Assembly: GCA_009923505.1 (NCBI GenBank)
Contig: RFTK01000003.1
Span: 1 to 64,000, forward strand
Length of the DNA stretch: 64,000 bases
Direction: 5' to 3'
From: Betaproteobacteria bacterium
GTDB taxonomy: Bacteria > Pseudomonadota > Gammaproteobacteria > Burkholderiales > Burkholderiaceae_C
A program made the position numbers and the translations under genes. Numbering within the stretch: position 1 is the first letter of the stretch; each line of letters opens with the position of its first letter. The notes beneath the pieces were generated by a model. That model was not told where the DNA came from. It did not search any database and saw nothing but the letters and a program-made list of their open reading frames with translations. Positions 20,361 to 32,923 of this stretch are shown here, piece after piece.

Positions 20361-21155
20361 ATGTTCATTGACTCCCATTGCCACCTCAATTACCCACCCC
20401 TGAAGGACGATGTGGCGGCTCTTCGCTCCGCCATGTCGCAGGCGGGCGTGGACAAGGCGTTGGTGATCAGCACCACGTTGGAGAGTTTTGATGAAGTGCA
20501 TCAACTCGCCACCGCGTACGACAATTTCTGGTGCACCGTGGGGGTTCATCCGGACGAGGAGGGCGCGCGTAGCCCCACCGTAGAAGAATTGAAGCAACTG
20601 GCCTCCCGACCCCGTGTCGTGGGGATCGGCGAAACAGGACTGGACTACTACCGCTTGAATGGACGGTCCGTGGCGGACATGGAATGGCAACGTGAACGCT
20701 TTCGCACCCACATTCGTGCGGCGCGTGCCTGCCAACTGCCCCTGGTGATTCACACCCGAGAGGCGGCGGAAGACACGCTGGCGATATTGCGGGAAGAGGG
20801 CGAGGATGGCTCTGCGGGGGCCGCCGGTGGGGTGTTCCACTGCTTTACCGAAACCCTGGATGTGGCCAAGTGCGCCCTGGATCTGGGGTTTTATATCTCC
20901 CTGTCGGGTATCGTGACCTTCAAAAGTGCACAGTCCATCCGTGATGTGGCCGCCTGGCTTCCCCTGGACAGGCTGTTGATTGAAACGGACAGCCCCTATT
21001 TGGCGCCCGTGCCCTACCGCGGTAAAACCAATCAGCCTGCCTATGTGGCCGACGTGGGTCGGGCGATTGCGCAGATTCGAGGGCTCACAGTACAACAACT
21101 GGCCGAGTCGACCACGCAGAATTGCCTGCGTTTATTCAGCGCCATGGTGGCTTGA
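20361..21155 (+). CDS. TatD family deoxyribonuclease/hydrolase
   Basis: MFIDSHCHLNYP, GETGLDYYR, FHCFTET, ETDSPYLAPVPYRGKTNQPAYV. Confidence 0.96.
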   Translation: MFIDSHCHLNYPPLKDDVAALRSAMSQAGVDKALVISTTLESFDEVHQLATAYDNFWCTVGVHPDEEGARSPTVEELKQLASRPRVVGIGETGLDYYRLNGRSVADMEWQRERFRTHIRAARACQLPLVIHTREAAEDTLAILREEGEDGSAGAAGGVFHCFTETLDVAKCALDLGFYISLSGIVTFKSAQSIRDVAAWLPLDRLLIETDSPYLAPVPYRGKTNQPAYVADVGRAIAQIRGLTVQQLAESTTQNCLRLFSAMVA

Positions 21156-21156
21156 C

Positions 21157-21861
21157 ATGATCAATTTCTACACTTCAAGTAATTTCTCAAATAAGATTAA
21201 ATATCTTATATATCTATATGTTTTAATTGGATTTAATGTTACTTTAAGTGGATCGTACGAAGACTTTTTCAAAGCCATTGAGTTGGACAATCCCGCTGTC
21301 GTCCAGCAGTTACTGCAGCGAGGATTCGATCCCAATACGCCGACGGCAGACCTGCAAACACCCCTGATTCTGGCCATTCAAAAGGGCGCGACCAAGGTCA
21401 GCCAGGTACTGGTCAACAGCCCGCAATTGCAAGTCAACCGTCCCAATACCAGCGATGAGACGCCGTTGATGCTCGCGGCGCTCCAGCAGCAAGAATTGCT
21501 GGTCAAACGACTGATCCAACGAGGTGCCGACATCAACAGGCCTGGATGGACGCCCTTGCACTATGCAGCCACCAAGGGCCATGTTGGGATCATTAGGATT
21601 TTGCTGGAGCACCATGCCTACATTGACGCTGAATCGCCCAATGGGACCACACCCTTGATGATGGCGGCGTATTACGGCACGCCTGAAGCAACCAAGCTGC
21701 TGCTCGAAGAAGGTGCTGACCCGCTAATTAAGAATCAGCAAGGTTTGACAGCGCTGGACTTTGCCCTCAACGGGCCTCATAAAGAGGCGGTGGCGTATGT
21801 CGAGGCTTTTATCGCTGCGACACAGGCCCGGTCCAAGCAGCCTATTGCAGCCCCTAAGTAA
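21157..21861 (+). CDS. Ankyrin repeat domain-containing protein, putatively exported
   Basis: Four or so ankyrin units (e.g. GWTPLHYAATKGHVGIIRILLEHHAYID, GTTPLMMAAYYGTPEATKLLLEEGADPL) after a hydrophobic N-terminus. Confidence 0.88.
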   Translation: MINFYTSSNFSNKIKYLIYLYVLIGFNVTLSGSYEDFFKAIELDNPAVVQQLLQRGFDPNTPTADLQTPLILAIQKGATKVSQVLVNSPQLQVNRPNTSDETPLMLAALQQQELLVKRLIQRGADINRPGWTPLHYAATKGHVGIIRILLEHHAYIDAESPNGTTPLMMAAYYGTPEATKLLLEEGADPLIKNQQGLTALDFALNGPHKEAVAYVEAFIAATQARSKQPIAAPK

Positions 21862-21992
21862 TCAACTTCGCCGTCTTTTTCAGCTGTTGGTACCGGGTCG
21901 TCCCGGATTCACTGCCAGTGGCCCATCTATTAAATTAAACATAATAAACATCGTATTCAATTTAAGCAAGGATAGGCTGGCGTCGAAACTGC

Positions 21993-22919
21993 TCAATGCC
22001 CATGGGGCCACAGTATCAAAGCATCCCGTTCTTCAACCAGCACGCTCACTGGGGCACCCACAGGTAAGCAGACCTTGGTCGGCACATGACCAAACGGAAG
22101 ATCGGTCAGCACGGGCACCTTGAGGTTCGACCGCAACCACGCCACGACGCTGGCGAGTTTGAAGCCCTTGTCATGGGCGGTGAGCTGAAACTGGGTGAAT
22201 TGGCCCAGCACAATAGCCTGCTGACGGGCCAGCACCCCCGCATGCAACAGTTGCGTGAGCATGCGTTCAATGCGGTACGGGTGTTCCGCGATGTCTTCCA
22301 AAAACAGCACACCGCGGTCAATCTGGGGGAAATAGGGCGTTCCGAGCAACGAGACCAGCACCGCCAGATTGCCCCCCCACAGGACGCCATCGCGTGCCCA
22401 GGTACCGGCCTTGCGCCGGCTATAAAACTTCTGGGTGGCGCTGGAAAGCCGCCAACCCACACCCTCCCCCTGCCCTTGCAGCACGTCGTCAAAACAGGCC
22501 AGCATGATGTCGTCCAGCGCTTCTGCGCCCAAGTCTTCACCCAGAGCGGGACCGGCCCAGGTGTGTGCGCCCGTCTTGGCCAGGACAGCAGATTGGAATG
22601 CGGTGAAGTCACTCAGCCCCATGAAGCGAGTGCCTCGGTCAATGGCCTTGGCGATCTGTGGATAGTTCAGTGCGGGCAGGATGCGAGTCAATCCGTAACC
22701 GCCACGGGAGATCAGCGCCACATCCGCCTGGCTCGCACACGCCCGCTCGATGGCTTGAACACGTTCGGCGTCGCTCCCCGCAAAGCGCTGATGGCTGCGC
22801 AGAGCGCCTTCGTCGACCACCACGGTGTGGCCCAGGGTTTTCAAGCGTTGTAGCCCCCGTTTGAAGGCCACACGATCTCGAACAGCCCCCGACGGTGAAT
22901 ACACATAAATGGAACTCAT
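21993..22919 (-). CDS. ldcA: LD-carboxypeptidase (peptidase S66, LdcA/MccF family)
   Basis: ISRGGYGLTRILPALNY, GLSDFTAFQSAVLAKTGAHTWAGP, GGNLAVLVSLLGTPYFPQIDRGVLFLEDIAEHPYRIERML. Confidence 0.92.
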   Translation of the reverse strand: MSSIYVYSPSGAVRDRVAFKRGLQRLKTLGHTVVVDEGALRSHQRFAGSDAERVQAIERACASQADVALISRGGYGLTRILPALNYPQIAKAIDRGTRFMGLSDFTAFQSAVLAKTGAHTWAGPALGEDLGAEALDDIMLACFDDVLQGQGEGVGWRLSSATQKFYSRRKAGTWARDGVLWGGNLAVLVSLLGTPYFPQIDRGVLFLEDIAEHPYRIERMLTQLLHAGVLARQQAIVLGQFTQFQLTAHDKGFKLASVVAWLRSNLKVPVLTDLPFGHVPTKVCLPVGAPVSVLVEERDALILWPHGH

Positions 22920-23006
22920 GAAACTGTGGCGCCTTGAACTGTCTGCAAAACGATGGTTAAGAGTATGACGCAACCAGCCGTTGACTCATTGGCCATGCTT
23001 GTTGCC

Positions 23007-24991
<1,985 letters not shown>

Positions 24992-25021
24992 AGCGAGACT
25001 GTATCAAACCTCAAGCAGGGG

Positions 25022-26098
25022 TTAACTGCGCCAGCGTGCTGGCAGGATGCGCAAAGCGTTCTCTCGGTCGATGGCGCGCAACTCGCTGGCACTGAACAGC
25101 GGCGCCAGTCCGGTCACGTGCTCAATGCCGGTGCGGTACGGGTAATCGGTACCGAACACAATTTGAGAAACCTTCACCAGCTTGGTGAGAGAGGCCATGG
25201 CAATCGGGTTGGAGGCCTGGGCCGTGTCGTAGTAAAAGCGTTGAAGCTGGGCCATCACCGTGTCGTAGTTGAAGCCACGATCCCTCAAGTGCGGGAAGCG
25301 AACCGCCTGGATGTTGAAGCGCTCGGTGAGCGAGGTGACGGTGCCACCCGCATGCGAAAAGATGAAATTGATGTCCGGGCAGCGCGCTGCCGTGCCGGAA
25401 TAGATCAGGCTCGAAATGGTTCGGGTGGTGTCGGTGCCGTACTCGATGATGACCGACGGCACACCGGTGTTGAGGTTGCGGCAGCAGGCGGGCTCGTTGG
25501 GGTGCGTGTAGGCTGTGGCCTTGCGGCGGTTGAGCTCATTCATCACCGGCTCAAAGGACTTGTCGCCCAAGTATTTATCGCCATAGCTGGTCATGAAGGC
25601 CACGCCATCTACTTTCAGCACATCAAAAGCATATTCAATTTCCCGCAAAGTCTCGTCCACATGCGGCATGGGCAGCAAGGCAAACACACCAAAGCGCCCC
25701 GGGTGTTGGTCCGCCAGCTTGCGGGCATATTCATTGGAGGCACGGGCCACCGCGGCAGCTTCTGCCGCTGGCAAAAAGCCCACGGCGGGAAGCGTGGGCG
25801 AGGTCATGGAGGTGGCAATCCCAGCCTTGTTCATGTCGTCCAGCGACTGTTCCACCGTCCATTGATTCACAGGCGGGGTATCGAGCTTGGATTTTTTCAG
25901 GGCACTGACCCAGGCCGGCGGGGAAATGTGATGGTGAACGTCAATCCGGTGCGGCTTGGCGGGTTCGCCGATGGTGGCGCATCCGGTGGCTGTCAGTGCG
26001 CCCAGGGCACCCAAGCCCCCGAGTGATTGCAAGAAGCCACGGCGAGACGGGACTCTATGGCAGGCGCAGTTGCTGACGTAGGTGTGTTGATGGGTCAT
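25022..26098 (-). CDS. Amidohydrolase family protein with twin-arginine signal and lipobox-like Cys
   Basis: SRRGFLQSLGGLGALGALTATGC signal, then RIDVHHHISPP, FIFSHAGG, VFGTDYPYRTG metal-dependent hydrolase motifs; GGAGG SD upstream of ATG. Confidence 0.88.
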   Translation of the reverse strand: MTHQHTYVSNCACHRVPSRRGFLQSLGGLGALGALTATGCATIGEPAKPHRIDVHHHISPPAWVSALKKSKLDTPPVNQWTVEQSLDDMNKAGIATSMTSPTLPAVGFLPAAEAAAVARASNEYARKLADQHPGRFGVFALLPMPHVDETLREIEYAFDVLKVDGVAFMTSYGDKYLGDKSFEPVMNELNRRKATAYTHPNEPACCRNLNTGVPSVIIEYGTDTTRTISSLIYSGTAARCPDINFIFSHAGGTVTSLTERFNIQAVRFPHLRDRGFNYDTVMAQLQRFYYDTAQASNPIAMASLTKLVKVSQIVFGTDYPYRTGIEHVTGLAPLFSASELRAIDRENALRILPARWRS

Positions 26099-26247
26099 GA
26101 AACCTCCAGACGAATGAATGAGGTTCATTGAAACCGCAGAAACACGAATCTCAGGTCATGGCAAACCCTGAGATCTTGTCGTCTAGTCGACTGTCAGCAG
26201 GGTGGAAAACAGAGCAAGCAGGCGCCCGTCGGGCCAATGGCCGGGCG

Positions 26248-27867
26248 TTATTCCCACTCAATCGTCGCCGGTGGCTTCGAACTCACGTCGTAGGTGACCC
26301 GGTTGATCCCACGCACCTCGTTGATGATGCGTGAAGACACTTTCTTCAGCAAGGCATAGGGCAATTCCGCCCAATCCGCCGTCATGAAGTCACTGGTTTG
26401 CACGGCACGCAAGGCCACGACGTAATCGTAGGTGCGGCCGTCGCCCATCACCCCCACACTCTTGACTGGCAGAAACACGGTGAAGGCCTGGCTGGTGAGG
26501 TCGTACCAGGTTTTACCGGTGGTGTCGTCACGGAAATTGCGCAGTTCCTCGATGAAGATATGGTCGGCTCGACGCAGCAAGTCGGCGTACTCTTTCTTCA
26601 CTTCTCCCAGTATGCGAACGCCCAGGCCGGGGCCGGGGAAGGGATGGCGGTACACCATCTCGGGGGGCAGTCCGAGCGCCACGCCCAGTTCCCGGACCTC
26701 GTCCTTGAACAGGTCGCGCAAGGGTTCGAGCAGTTTCAGCCCCAGTTGCTCAGGCAAGCCGCCCACGTTGTGGTGGCTCTTGATGGTGACGGCCTTCTTG
26801 CTCTTGGCGCCGCCGCTTTCAATCACGTCGGGATAAATGGTGCCTTGGGCCAGGAAGGTGGCGCCTTTGTGGCCCCCCGAACCGGCCTTGAGCTTGGCGG
26901 CCTCGGCCTTGAACACGTCAACAAACAAACCGCCGATGATCTTGCGCTTGGCCTCGGGGTCTTGCACCCCAGCCAGTTTGCCGAGAAACAGATCGCTGGC
27001 GTCGACGCGGATGACTTTGGCGTGCAGTTTGCCTGCAAACATGTCCATCACCATGTCGCCTTCATGCAGGCGCAACAGTCCATGGTCAACAAACACACAG
27101 GTGAGTTGGTCGCCGATGGCGCGGTGAATCAACGCCGCAGCCACGGAGGAGTCGACCCCCCCCGACAAGCCGAGGATGACTTCTTCATTCCCCACTTGCT
27201 GGCGAATGGCTTCTACCGCCTCGGTCACATGGTCGCGCATGACCCAGTCCGGTTGAGCCTGGCAAATTTGCAGCACAAAGCGCTCGAGCATGGTCTTGCC
27301 CTGCACGGTGTGCGTGACTTCGGGATGAAATTGCACCGCATAAAAGCGCCGGGCTTCATCGGCCATGCCGGCGATGGGACAGCTGGGCGTGCTGGCCATG
27401 AGCTTGAAGCCGGATGGCATCTCGGTCACCTTGTCGCCGTGGCTCATCCAGACCTTGAGCATGCCATGACCCTCGGCCGTGGTGAAGTCGGCAATGTCTT
27501 TGAGCAGCGCGGAGTGCCCATGGGCACGTACCTCGGCATAACCGAATTCGCGCTGGTGGCCGCTTTCCACCTTGCCGCCCAGCTGTTGGGCCATGGTTTG
27601 CATGCCGTAGCAAATGCCCAGCACAGGCACGCCGAGTTGGAACACGGCGTCAGGCGCGTGATCGGTGGACTCTTCATACACGCTCGCATGGCTGCCTGAC
27701 AGGATCACGCCCTTGAGCTGGCCATCGGCGGCAAACTGGCGCACCCATTCATCCGACACATCGCAGGGATGGACCTCACAGTACACATGGGCCTCGCGCA
27801 CACGCCGTGCGATCAGCTGGGTGACCTGGGAGCCGAAATCGAGAATGAGGATTTTCTGGTGCTGCAT
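26248..27867 (-). CDS. guaA: GMP synthase (glutamine-hydrolysing)
   Basis: [67 protein letters not shown], ...PPATIEWE end. Confidence 0.98.
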   Translation of the reverse strand: MQHQKILILDFGSQVTQLIARRVREAHVYCEVHPCDVSDEWVRQFAADGQLKGVILSGSHASVYEESTDHAPDAVFQLGVPVLGICYGMQTMAQQLGGKVESGHQREFGYAEVRAHGHSALLKDIADFTTAEGHGMLKVWMSHGDKVTEMPSGFKLMASTPSCPIAGMADEARRFYAVQFHPEVTHTVQGKTMLERFVLQICQAQPDWVMRDHVTEAVEAIRQQVGNEEVILGLSGGVDSSVAAALIHRAIGDQLTCVFVDHGLLRLHEGDMVMDMFAGKLHAKVIRVDASDLFLGKLAGVQDPEAKRKIIGGLFVDVFKAEAAKLKAGSGGHKGATFLAQGTIYPDVIESGGAKSKKAVTIKSHHNVGGLPEQLGLKLLEPLRDLFKDEVRELGVALGLPPEMVYRHPFPGPGLGVRILGEVKKEYADLLRRADHIFIEELRNFRDDTTGKTWYDLTSQAFTVFLPVKSVGVMGDGRTYDYVVALRAVQTSDFMTADWAELPYALLKKVSSRIINEVRGINRVTYDVSSKPPATIEWE

Positions 27868-27871
27868 CAAT

Positions 27872-27900
27872 GAAAAAGGGGCCAAGTATGCCCTGGCCCC
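27872..27900 (-). terminator. Rho-independent terminator-like hairpin between guaB and guaA
   Basis: Minus strand: GGGGCCA-GGGCATACT-TGGCCCC followed by TTTTTC. Confidence 0.65.
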
Positions 27901-27922
27901 TATTGTCGCAAAAATCGACCCC

Positions 27923-29392
27923 TTATTCCGCCCGGTAGTTGGGGGCTTCCTTGGTGATCTGAACGTCATGGACATGGCTCTCGCGGATGCCTGCGGCCGT
28001 GATTTCCACGAATTCGGCCTTGGTCTTCATGTCATCAATGGTGGCGCAGCCGCAATAGCCCATGCTGGCACGCACGCCGCCGGCCATTTGGTAGACGATG
28101 GAGACCATCGAGCCTTTGTAAGGCACACGGCCTTCGATGCCTTCAGGCACCAGTTTGTCGGCATTGGGGTTGCCCGTGCTGGACTCCTGGAAGTAGCGGT
28201 CTGCACTGCCCTGTTGCATGGCGCCAATGCTGCCCATGCCCCGGTAGCTTTTGTAGCTGCGCCCCTGGTAGAGGATGACCTCGCCGGGGGCTTCTTCGGT
28301 CCCGGCAAACACCCCTCCCATCATCACGGACGAGGCGCCTGCGGCAAGGGCTTTGGCGATATCGCCGCTGTAGCGGATGCCCCCGTCGGCAATCAGCGGA
28401 ATGCCGCTGCCGCGCAAGGCGGTGGCCACGTTGTCGATGGCCATGATCTGAGGCACGCCAACACCCGCCACGATGCGGGTGGTGCAAATCGAGCCGGGGC
28501 CGATCCCAACCTTGACCGCATCAGCCCCCGCCTCGGCCAGGGCCAATGCAGCCGCACCAGTGGCGATATTGCCACCGACCACGTCCACCTGGGGATAGTT
28601 CTGCTTGACCCAGCGCACACGCTCGATCACGCCGGAGCTGTGCCCGTGAGCCGTGTCCACCACGATGGCATCGACCCCGGCAGCGACCAACGCGGCCACA
28701 CGTTCTTCCGTGCCCTCGCCCACGCCCACGGCGGCGGCCACACGCAGTCGACCCGCCTCGTCGCGAGCCGCATTGGGAAAACTGGTCTGCTTGGTGATGT
28801 CCTTGACGGTGATCAGACCCTTGAGGACGAAATCGTCGCTGACCACCAACAGGCGTTCGAGCTTGTATTTGTTCAGCAACGCCTTGGCTTGTTCGGGGGT
28901 GGTGCCTTCGGTCACGGTGATCAGGCGATCTTGCGGCGTCATGATGTCACGCACCGGTACGTCGTAGCGGGTTTCAAAGCGCAGATCCCGGCCGGTGACG
29001 ATACCCACCACCTTGCCGCCATCACACACCGGGAAACCCGACACGCCGAGTTGCTCGGACAGGGCCATGACCTCCCGCACCGTGTGCTGCGGGGTGATGA
29101 CCACGGGGTCGCGCAGCACGCCGCTTTCGTAACGTTTGACGCGGGCGACCTCAGCCGCTTGCTGCTGGGCCGTGAGGTTTTTGTGGATGACCCCGATGCC
29201 ACCTTCTTGGGCAATGGCGATGGCCAGGCGGGACTCGGTCACGGTGTCCATGGCGGCCGACACGAGCGGAAGGTTCAGGTTGATGCGACGGGAAAAACGG
29301 GTCGCGAGAGACGTGTCCTTGGGTAGGACGTTTGAGTACGCGGGCACCAGCAACACATCGTCGAAGGTGAGCGCTTTACCGAGCAGGCGCAT
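27923..29392 (-). CDS. guaB: IMP dehydrogenase
   Basis: [21 protein letters not shown], two CBS repeats, [30 protein letters not shown]. Confidence 0.98.
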   Translation of the reverse strand: MRLLGKALTFDDVLLVPAYSNVLPKDTSLATRFSRRINLNLPLVSAAMDTVTESRLAIAIAQEGGIGVIHKNLTAQQQAAEVARVKRYESGVLRDPVVITPQHTVREVMALSEQLGVSGFPVCDGGKVVGIVTGRDLRFETRYDVPVRDIMTPQDRLITVTEGTTPEQAKALLNKYKLERLLVVSDDFVLKGLITVKDITKQTSFPNAARDEAGRLRVAAAVGVGEGTEERVAALVAAGVDAIVVDTAHGHSSGVIERVRWVKQNYPQVDVVGGNIATGAAALALAEAGADAVKVGIGPGSICTTRIVAGVGVPQIMAIDNVATALRGSGIPLIADGGIRYSGDIAKALAAGASSVMMGGVFAGTEEAPGEVILYQGRSYKSYRGMGSIGAMQQGSADRYFQESSTGNPNADKLVPEGIEGRVPYKGSMVSIVYQMAGGVRASMGYCGCATIDDMKTKAEFVEITAAGIRESHVHDVQITKEAPNYRAE

Positions 29393-29506
29393 GGGAAGGC
29401 TCCAAAACGAAAATTGTACGCAACCCCCACGGGCTGCTTGTATACCGTTTCATGGACAGCCCTTCGGCTTGACCCCCCTGTCCCGTTCTGCGGAGGTGGG
29501 ATGGGT

Positions 29507-29851
29507 TCAATACCCTGGCTTGGCGCCGGCCCGGCGGCGTGCAAACAGACCGGTGTTTCGAGCGCCTTGCTGTTGAAACCGTTCACGCCTGGCCAGCTTC
29601 GGGTCGACCCGCAACGGACGCAACCATTCCAGACGATCGCCCTCACGCAGACGTTGACTGGCTGTTGCCTTGCGACCCCAGATGGCCAGGGTCAGTGCGT
29701 TGGGTTGAGCGGGCCAATCCCTCGGCGCGTGGGCTTGCACGAGGTCCTGCAAATGCGCCAGCCCCTGCTGCGCTGTGGTGTCGTCGGGCATGTCCACCAC
29801 CCATTCATGGACACGTCGCGGCTGCGGGCTGTAGACCAGACACACTTTCAT
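29507..29851 (-). CDS. rnfH: RnfH family ubiquitin-like protein
   Basis: Small beta-grasp-like ORF ([20 protein letters not shown]...[38 protein letters not shown]) next to ratA. Confidence 0.9.
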   Translation of the reverse strand: MKVCLVYSPQPRRVHEWVVDMPDDTTAQQGLAHLQDLVQAHAPRDWPAQPNALTLAIWGRKATASQRLREGDRLEWLRPLRVDPKLARRERFQQQGARNTGLFARRRAGAKPGY

Positions 29852-30282
29852 GAGGGATAGACCTGGTCGGCGCGTTTGACAAAAGCATCCACCAGGGTGG
29901 AGGCAATGCGATCAAACAAAGGCCCCACCAAAGAACCGAACATGCTTTCGAAAGCGTAGTTGAGCTTGAGTTCTATCTTGCAGGCGGCGCCGTCGCCGAT
30001 GGGGTGAAAGTCCCACAAGCCGTCGAGATGCTTGAAAGGCCCATCCACCAGTTCCACACGCACTTGCCGGCCCGGCAGATGGGTGTTTCGGGTGGTGAAG
30101 CTTTTTTTGAATCCACTCAGGGACATGCCGATTTCGGCCACCATGCCGTCAGCCGTGTTTTCCAGCACACGGGCCTGGTAACACCACGGCAGAAACTCTG
30201 AGTACCGGGCCACGTCAGTGACCAGCGTGAACATTTGTTCGGCGCTGTGCCAGAGCAACACGGACTTGTGGACGGTTTTCAT
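29848..30282 (-). CDS. ratA: RatA/CoQ10-like START-domain protein
   Basis: VLLWHSAEQMFTLVTDVARYSEFLPWCYQARVLE; located beside rnfH and divergent from smpB. Confidence 0.9.
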   Translation of the reverse strand: MKTVHKSVLLWHSAEQMFTLVTDVARYSEFLPWCYQARVLENTADGMVAEIGMSLSGFKKSFTTRNTHLPGRQVRVELVDGPFKHLDGLWDFHPIGDGAACKIELKLNYAFESMFGSLVGPLFDRIASTLVDAFVKRADQVYPS

Positions 30283-30383
30283 AGACAATGACGGGTTCGT
30301 CGGGGCGTATGCCTCTGGGGGCTGGGGACCATACCCTTGCCAACCCGGATTGTATGCAACCCGGGGAGACCTCCAGACACGTC

Positions 30384-30857
30384 ATGACCACCCAACCCGC
30401 CACCCCGTCGCGCATTGCCGAGAACAAAAAGGCCGCATTCAACTATTTTTTTGAAGAGCGGTACGAGGCAGGCATGGTGCTTGAAGGCTGGGAGGTCAAG
30501 GCCATTCGTGAGGGCAAAGTGCAACTCACCGATGGCTATGTCGTGATCAAGAACGGTGAACTCTTTCTCATTGGCTGCCTGGTCAATCCGCTGCGAACCG
30601 CCTCGACCCATGTACGCGCCGATTCTGCGCGCACCCGCAAGCTGCTGATGAAAAAGGATGAGATCAAGCGACTGATCGGAAAGGTGGAGCAAAAAGGATA
30701 TACCCTGGTGCCTATCAATTTGCACTGGCACAACGGCCGGGTGAAGTGCGAGATTGCCTTGGCCCGCGGCAAGGCCGAGCATGACAAACGCGACACCATC
30801 AAGGACCGGGAAGGCAAACGTGAAGTCGAGCGCGTGATGAAGTCACGCCACCGCTGA
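30384..30857 (+). CDS. smpB: SsrA-binding protein
   Basis: [44 protein letters not shown]. Confidence 0.98.
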   Translation: MTTQPATPSRIAENKKAAFNYFFEERYEAGMVLEGWEVKAIREGKVQLTDGYVVIKNGELFLIGCLVNPLRTASTHVRADSARTRKLLMKKDEIKRLIGKVEQKGYTLVPINLHWHNGRVKCEIALARGKAEHDKRDTIKDREGKREVERVMKSRHR

Positions 30858-30867
30858 CGACACCTGT

Positions 30868-31977
30868 TCAGTCCAGGTCTCGCAGCGGATGAGCGGCTGC
30901 CGGCCAGGGGCTCACAAAGAAGGGGTTGACCATATCGGTCGTGACAGCCTCGATGGAGGACGGATTCCACTGGGGCTGATGATCCTTGTCCACGGCCAGG
31001 GCGCGAATGCCCTCGACGGTTTCACTGCTGGTCCCACGGCGTTGCAAGTGTTGGGTGTGAAAACAATGGCGCACCAGGTCGCGCTCCATGCGTAAATCGT
31101 CGGCCAGATCCATGGCGCGCCCACGACGCAGTTGCTCCAGCACCACATGCAGCATCAACGGTGAGCGGTGACGCAGGTCGTGCAGAGTTTTGTGGGCCCA
31201 CTCACTGGCAGAAGCAGCCAGGGCAGCCACTATCGCAGGCACATCCCCGGCTCCAAACACGGTGTCCAGCTCGGCATGACGCCAACTCGGGCGTGAGGCC
31301 TGTGCTTCTTGCGTTGCAGCTTCCGTGCGAAGACGCAAGGCGGCAATCCGTGACGTGACATCGCCCTGCGACGGGTCCATCAGAGACTGCCACGCTGCAG
31401 ACAGCTGGTCCGATGCCAGCATCACGTCCGCCAGACCCACGCTCACCGCATCAGCGCCGTGTATGACATGGCCCGTCAAGGCCAGGTACTCACCCACATG
31501 TCCCGGACAGCGGCTGAGAAAATAGCCGCCTCCCACATCCGGAAAGAGCCCGATGTTGGTTTCGGGCATGGCCATCTTGGTACGTTCAGTCACGATGCGC
31601 AGACTGGCACCTTGCGATAGGCCCATACCTCCCCCCATCACGATCCCGTCCATGAAGGCCAGGTAAGGTTTGGGGTAATGGTGAATCAGGTGGTTGAGTG
31701 CGTATTCCTCGGTAAAAAAATCCTCGAGCGCAGGGTCACCCGACAAAGCCGCCTGGTGGAAGAACCGAATGTCCCCTCCCGCGCAAAATGCACCGAAAGC
31801 ACCTTCCTTGTTGCTGCCTCGGATGGCCACGGCTTGCACCGTTGCGTCATCACGCCATTGCAACAGCAAGGTCGTCAACTCGCGCACCATGCTCAAGGAC
31901 AAGGCATTGAGGGCGCGCGGTCGATTCAGGGTAATCACCCCCAAGCCGTGTTGAACGTCGGACAGGATATCGCTCAT
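30868..31977 (-). CDS. Enoyl-CoA hydratase/isomerase family protein (3-hydroxyisobutyryl-CoA hydrolase-like)
   Basis: GVITLNRPRALNALSLSMV, FCAGGDIRFFHQAALSGD, FMDGIVMGGGMGLSQGASLRIVTERTKMAMPETNIGLFPDVGGGYFLSR. Confidence 0.93.
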   Translation of the reverse strand: MSDILSDVQHGLGVITLNRPRALNALSLSMVRELTTLLLQWRDDATVQAVAIRGSNKEGAFGAFCAGGDIRFFHQAALSGDPALEDFFTEEYALNHLIHHYPKPYLAFMDGIVMGGGMGLSQGASLRIVTERTKMAMPETNIGLFPDVGGGYFLSRCPGHVGEYLALTGHVIHGADAVSVGLADVMLASDQLSAAWQSLMDPSQGDVTSRIAALRLRTEAATQEAQASRPSWRHAELDTVFGAGDVPAIVAALAASASEWAHKTLHDLRHRSPLMLHVVLEQLRRGRAMDLADDLRMERDLVRHCFHTQHLQRRGTSSETVEGIRALAVDKDHQPQWNPSSIEAVTTDMVNPFFVSPWPAAAHPLRDLD

Positions 31978-32870
31978 CGGGGGTGCTCCTCTTCTTTGCG
32001 TTGACGTTGTTTCCAACCCAGCCACTCGTTGGTGGCCAGGGCCAGCAGCACCAGAACACCGCCTTGCAGCACCTGGAGCTGGGGTACCTCATTGGCTCCC
32101 CACCAGGCCAGGGCGATACCAAAAATCACTTCCAGCAAAGCCAGCAGTGACACCTCGGGTGCCTGTAGCACGCGCGCACAGATCACAGCCAGCACACACG
32201 GGATCGCCAATTGCACCAGGCCCAGCAGAGCCAGCCATTGCAAGTCATGTGACGAGGCGGAGAGCGGCCAGGCCATCGGCAAGGTGTACAAGGCCGACAG
32301 CAACGCACCCACCAGCACGGCGGGCACCAGATCGATCTGCAACCCTCGCTGGCTGGCGTGCTGGACGATGGTCCAATGTGTGGCCGACGCAATGGGTACC
32401 GCCAGCGCCACCAACGAGCCCAGCCAGCCCTCGCCGCCGAGTTGATCGGCAAACATCCAGGCAATGCCCGCACCCGCCACTGCAATAGCGACCCAGGTTC
32501 TGAGCGCGATCGGATGTTTCAAGGTCCAGCGGGCCACCAAGGCTGTCAGCAAGGGGCCAATCGACAGGGTGATGAGCACGTTGGCGACGGTGGTCAGGGT
32601 GAGGGCCATCATGAAGGCGGTGAACATCACCGACCAGCACAGGCCCGACAACCACAACAAACGCCCTGCCCTGAGCATCTGGGCAAACACCTGACGACCT
32701 TGCATCAACGGGAGCAGCACCAGCAAGGACATGACGGTGAAGACACTGCGCCAGAACGTAATCTCAAACCCATGTGCCGCATCAAGTTGCCGGGTCACCA
32801 CGCCCGCCATTGACCACATGGCCGCGTTGGCCACCATCACAACAACCGCTTGCGTGTGAGTCAAGGTCAT
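31974..32870 (-). CDS. EamA/DMT superfamily transporter
   Basis: About ten hydrophobic segments, duplicated EamA layout, FWRSVF motif. Confidence 0.9.
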   Translation of the reverse strand: MTLTHTQAVVVMVANAAMWSMAGVVTRQLDAAHGFEITFWRSVFTVMSLLVLLPLMQGRQVFAQMLRAGRLLWLSGLCWSVMFTAFMMALTLTTVANVLITLSIGPLLTALVARWTLKHPIALRTWVAIAVAGAGIAWMFADQLGGEGWLGSLVALAVPIASATHWTIVQHASQRGLQIDLVPAVLVGALLSALYTLPMAWPLSASSHDLQWLALLGLVQLAIPCVLAVICARVLQAPEVSLLALLEVIFGIALAWWGANEVPQLQVLQGGVLVLLALATNEWLGWKQRQRKEEEHPR

Positions 32871-32923
32871 GGCAGCAGGGCAACAGCTGGAAATATCACT
32901 CAGCGCTCAAGGGCGAACCACGA

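Noticed and set aside
26398-29326. 433-aa and 553-aa ORFs antisense to guaA and guaB
   Set aside because: Codon-bias shadow ORFs; coding strand is unambiguous.
29507-30857. rnfH-ratA as a toxin-antitoxin module beside smpB
   Set aside because: This is a common conserved neighbourhood; RatA homologues are largely viewed as coenzyme-Q related START-domain proteins, so no novel TA system is claimed.
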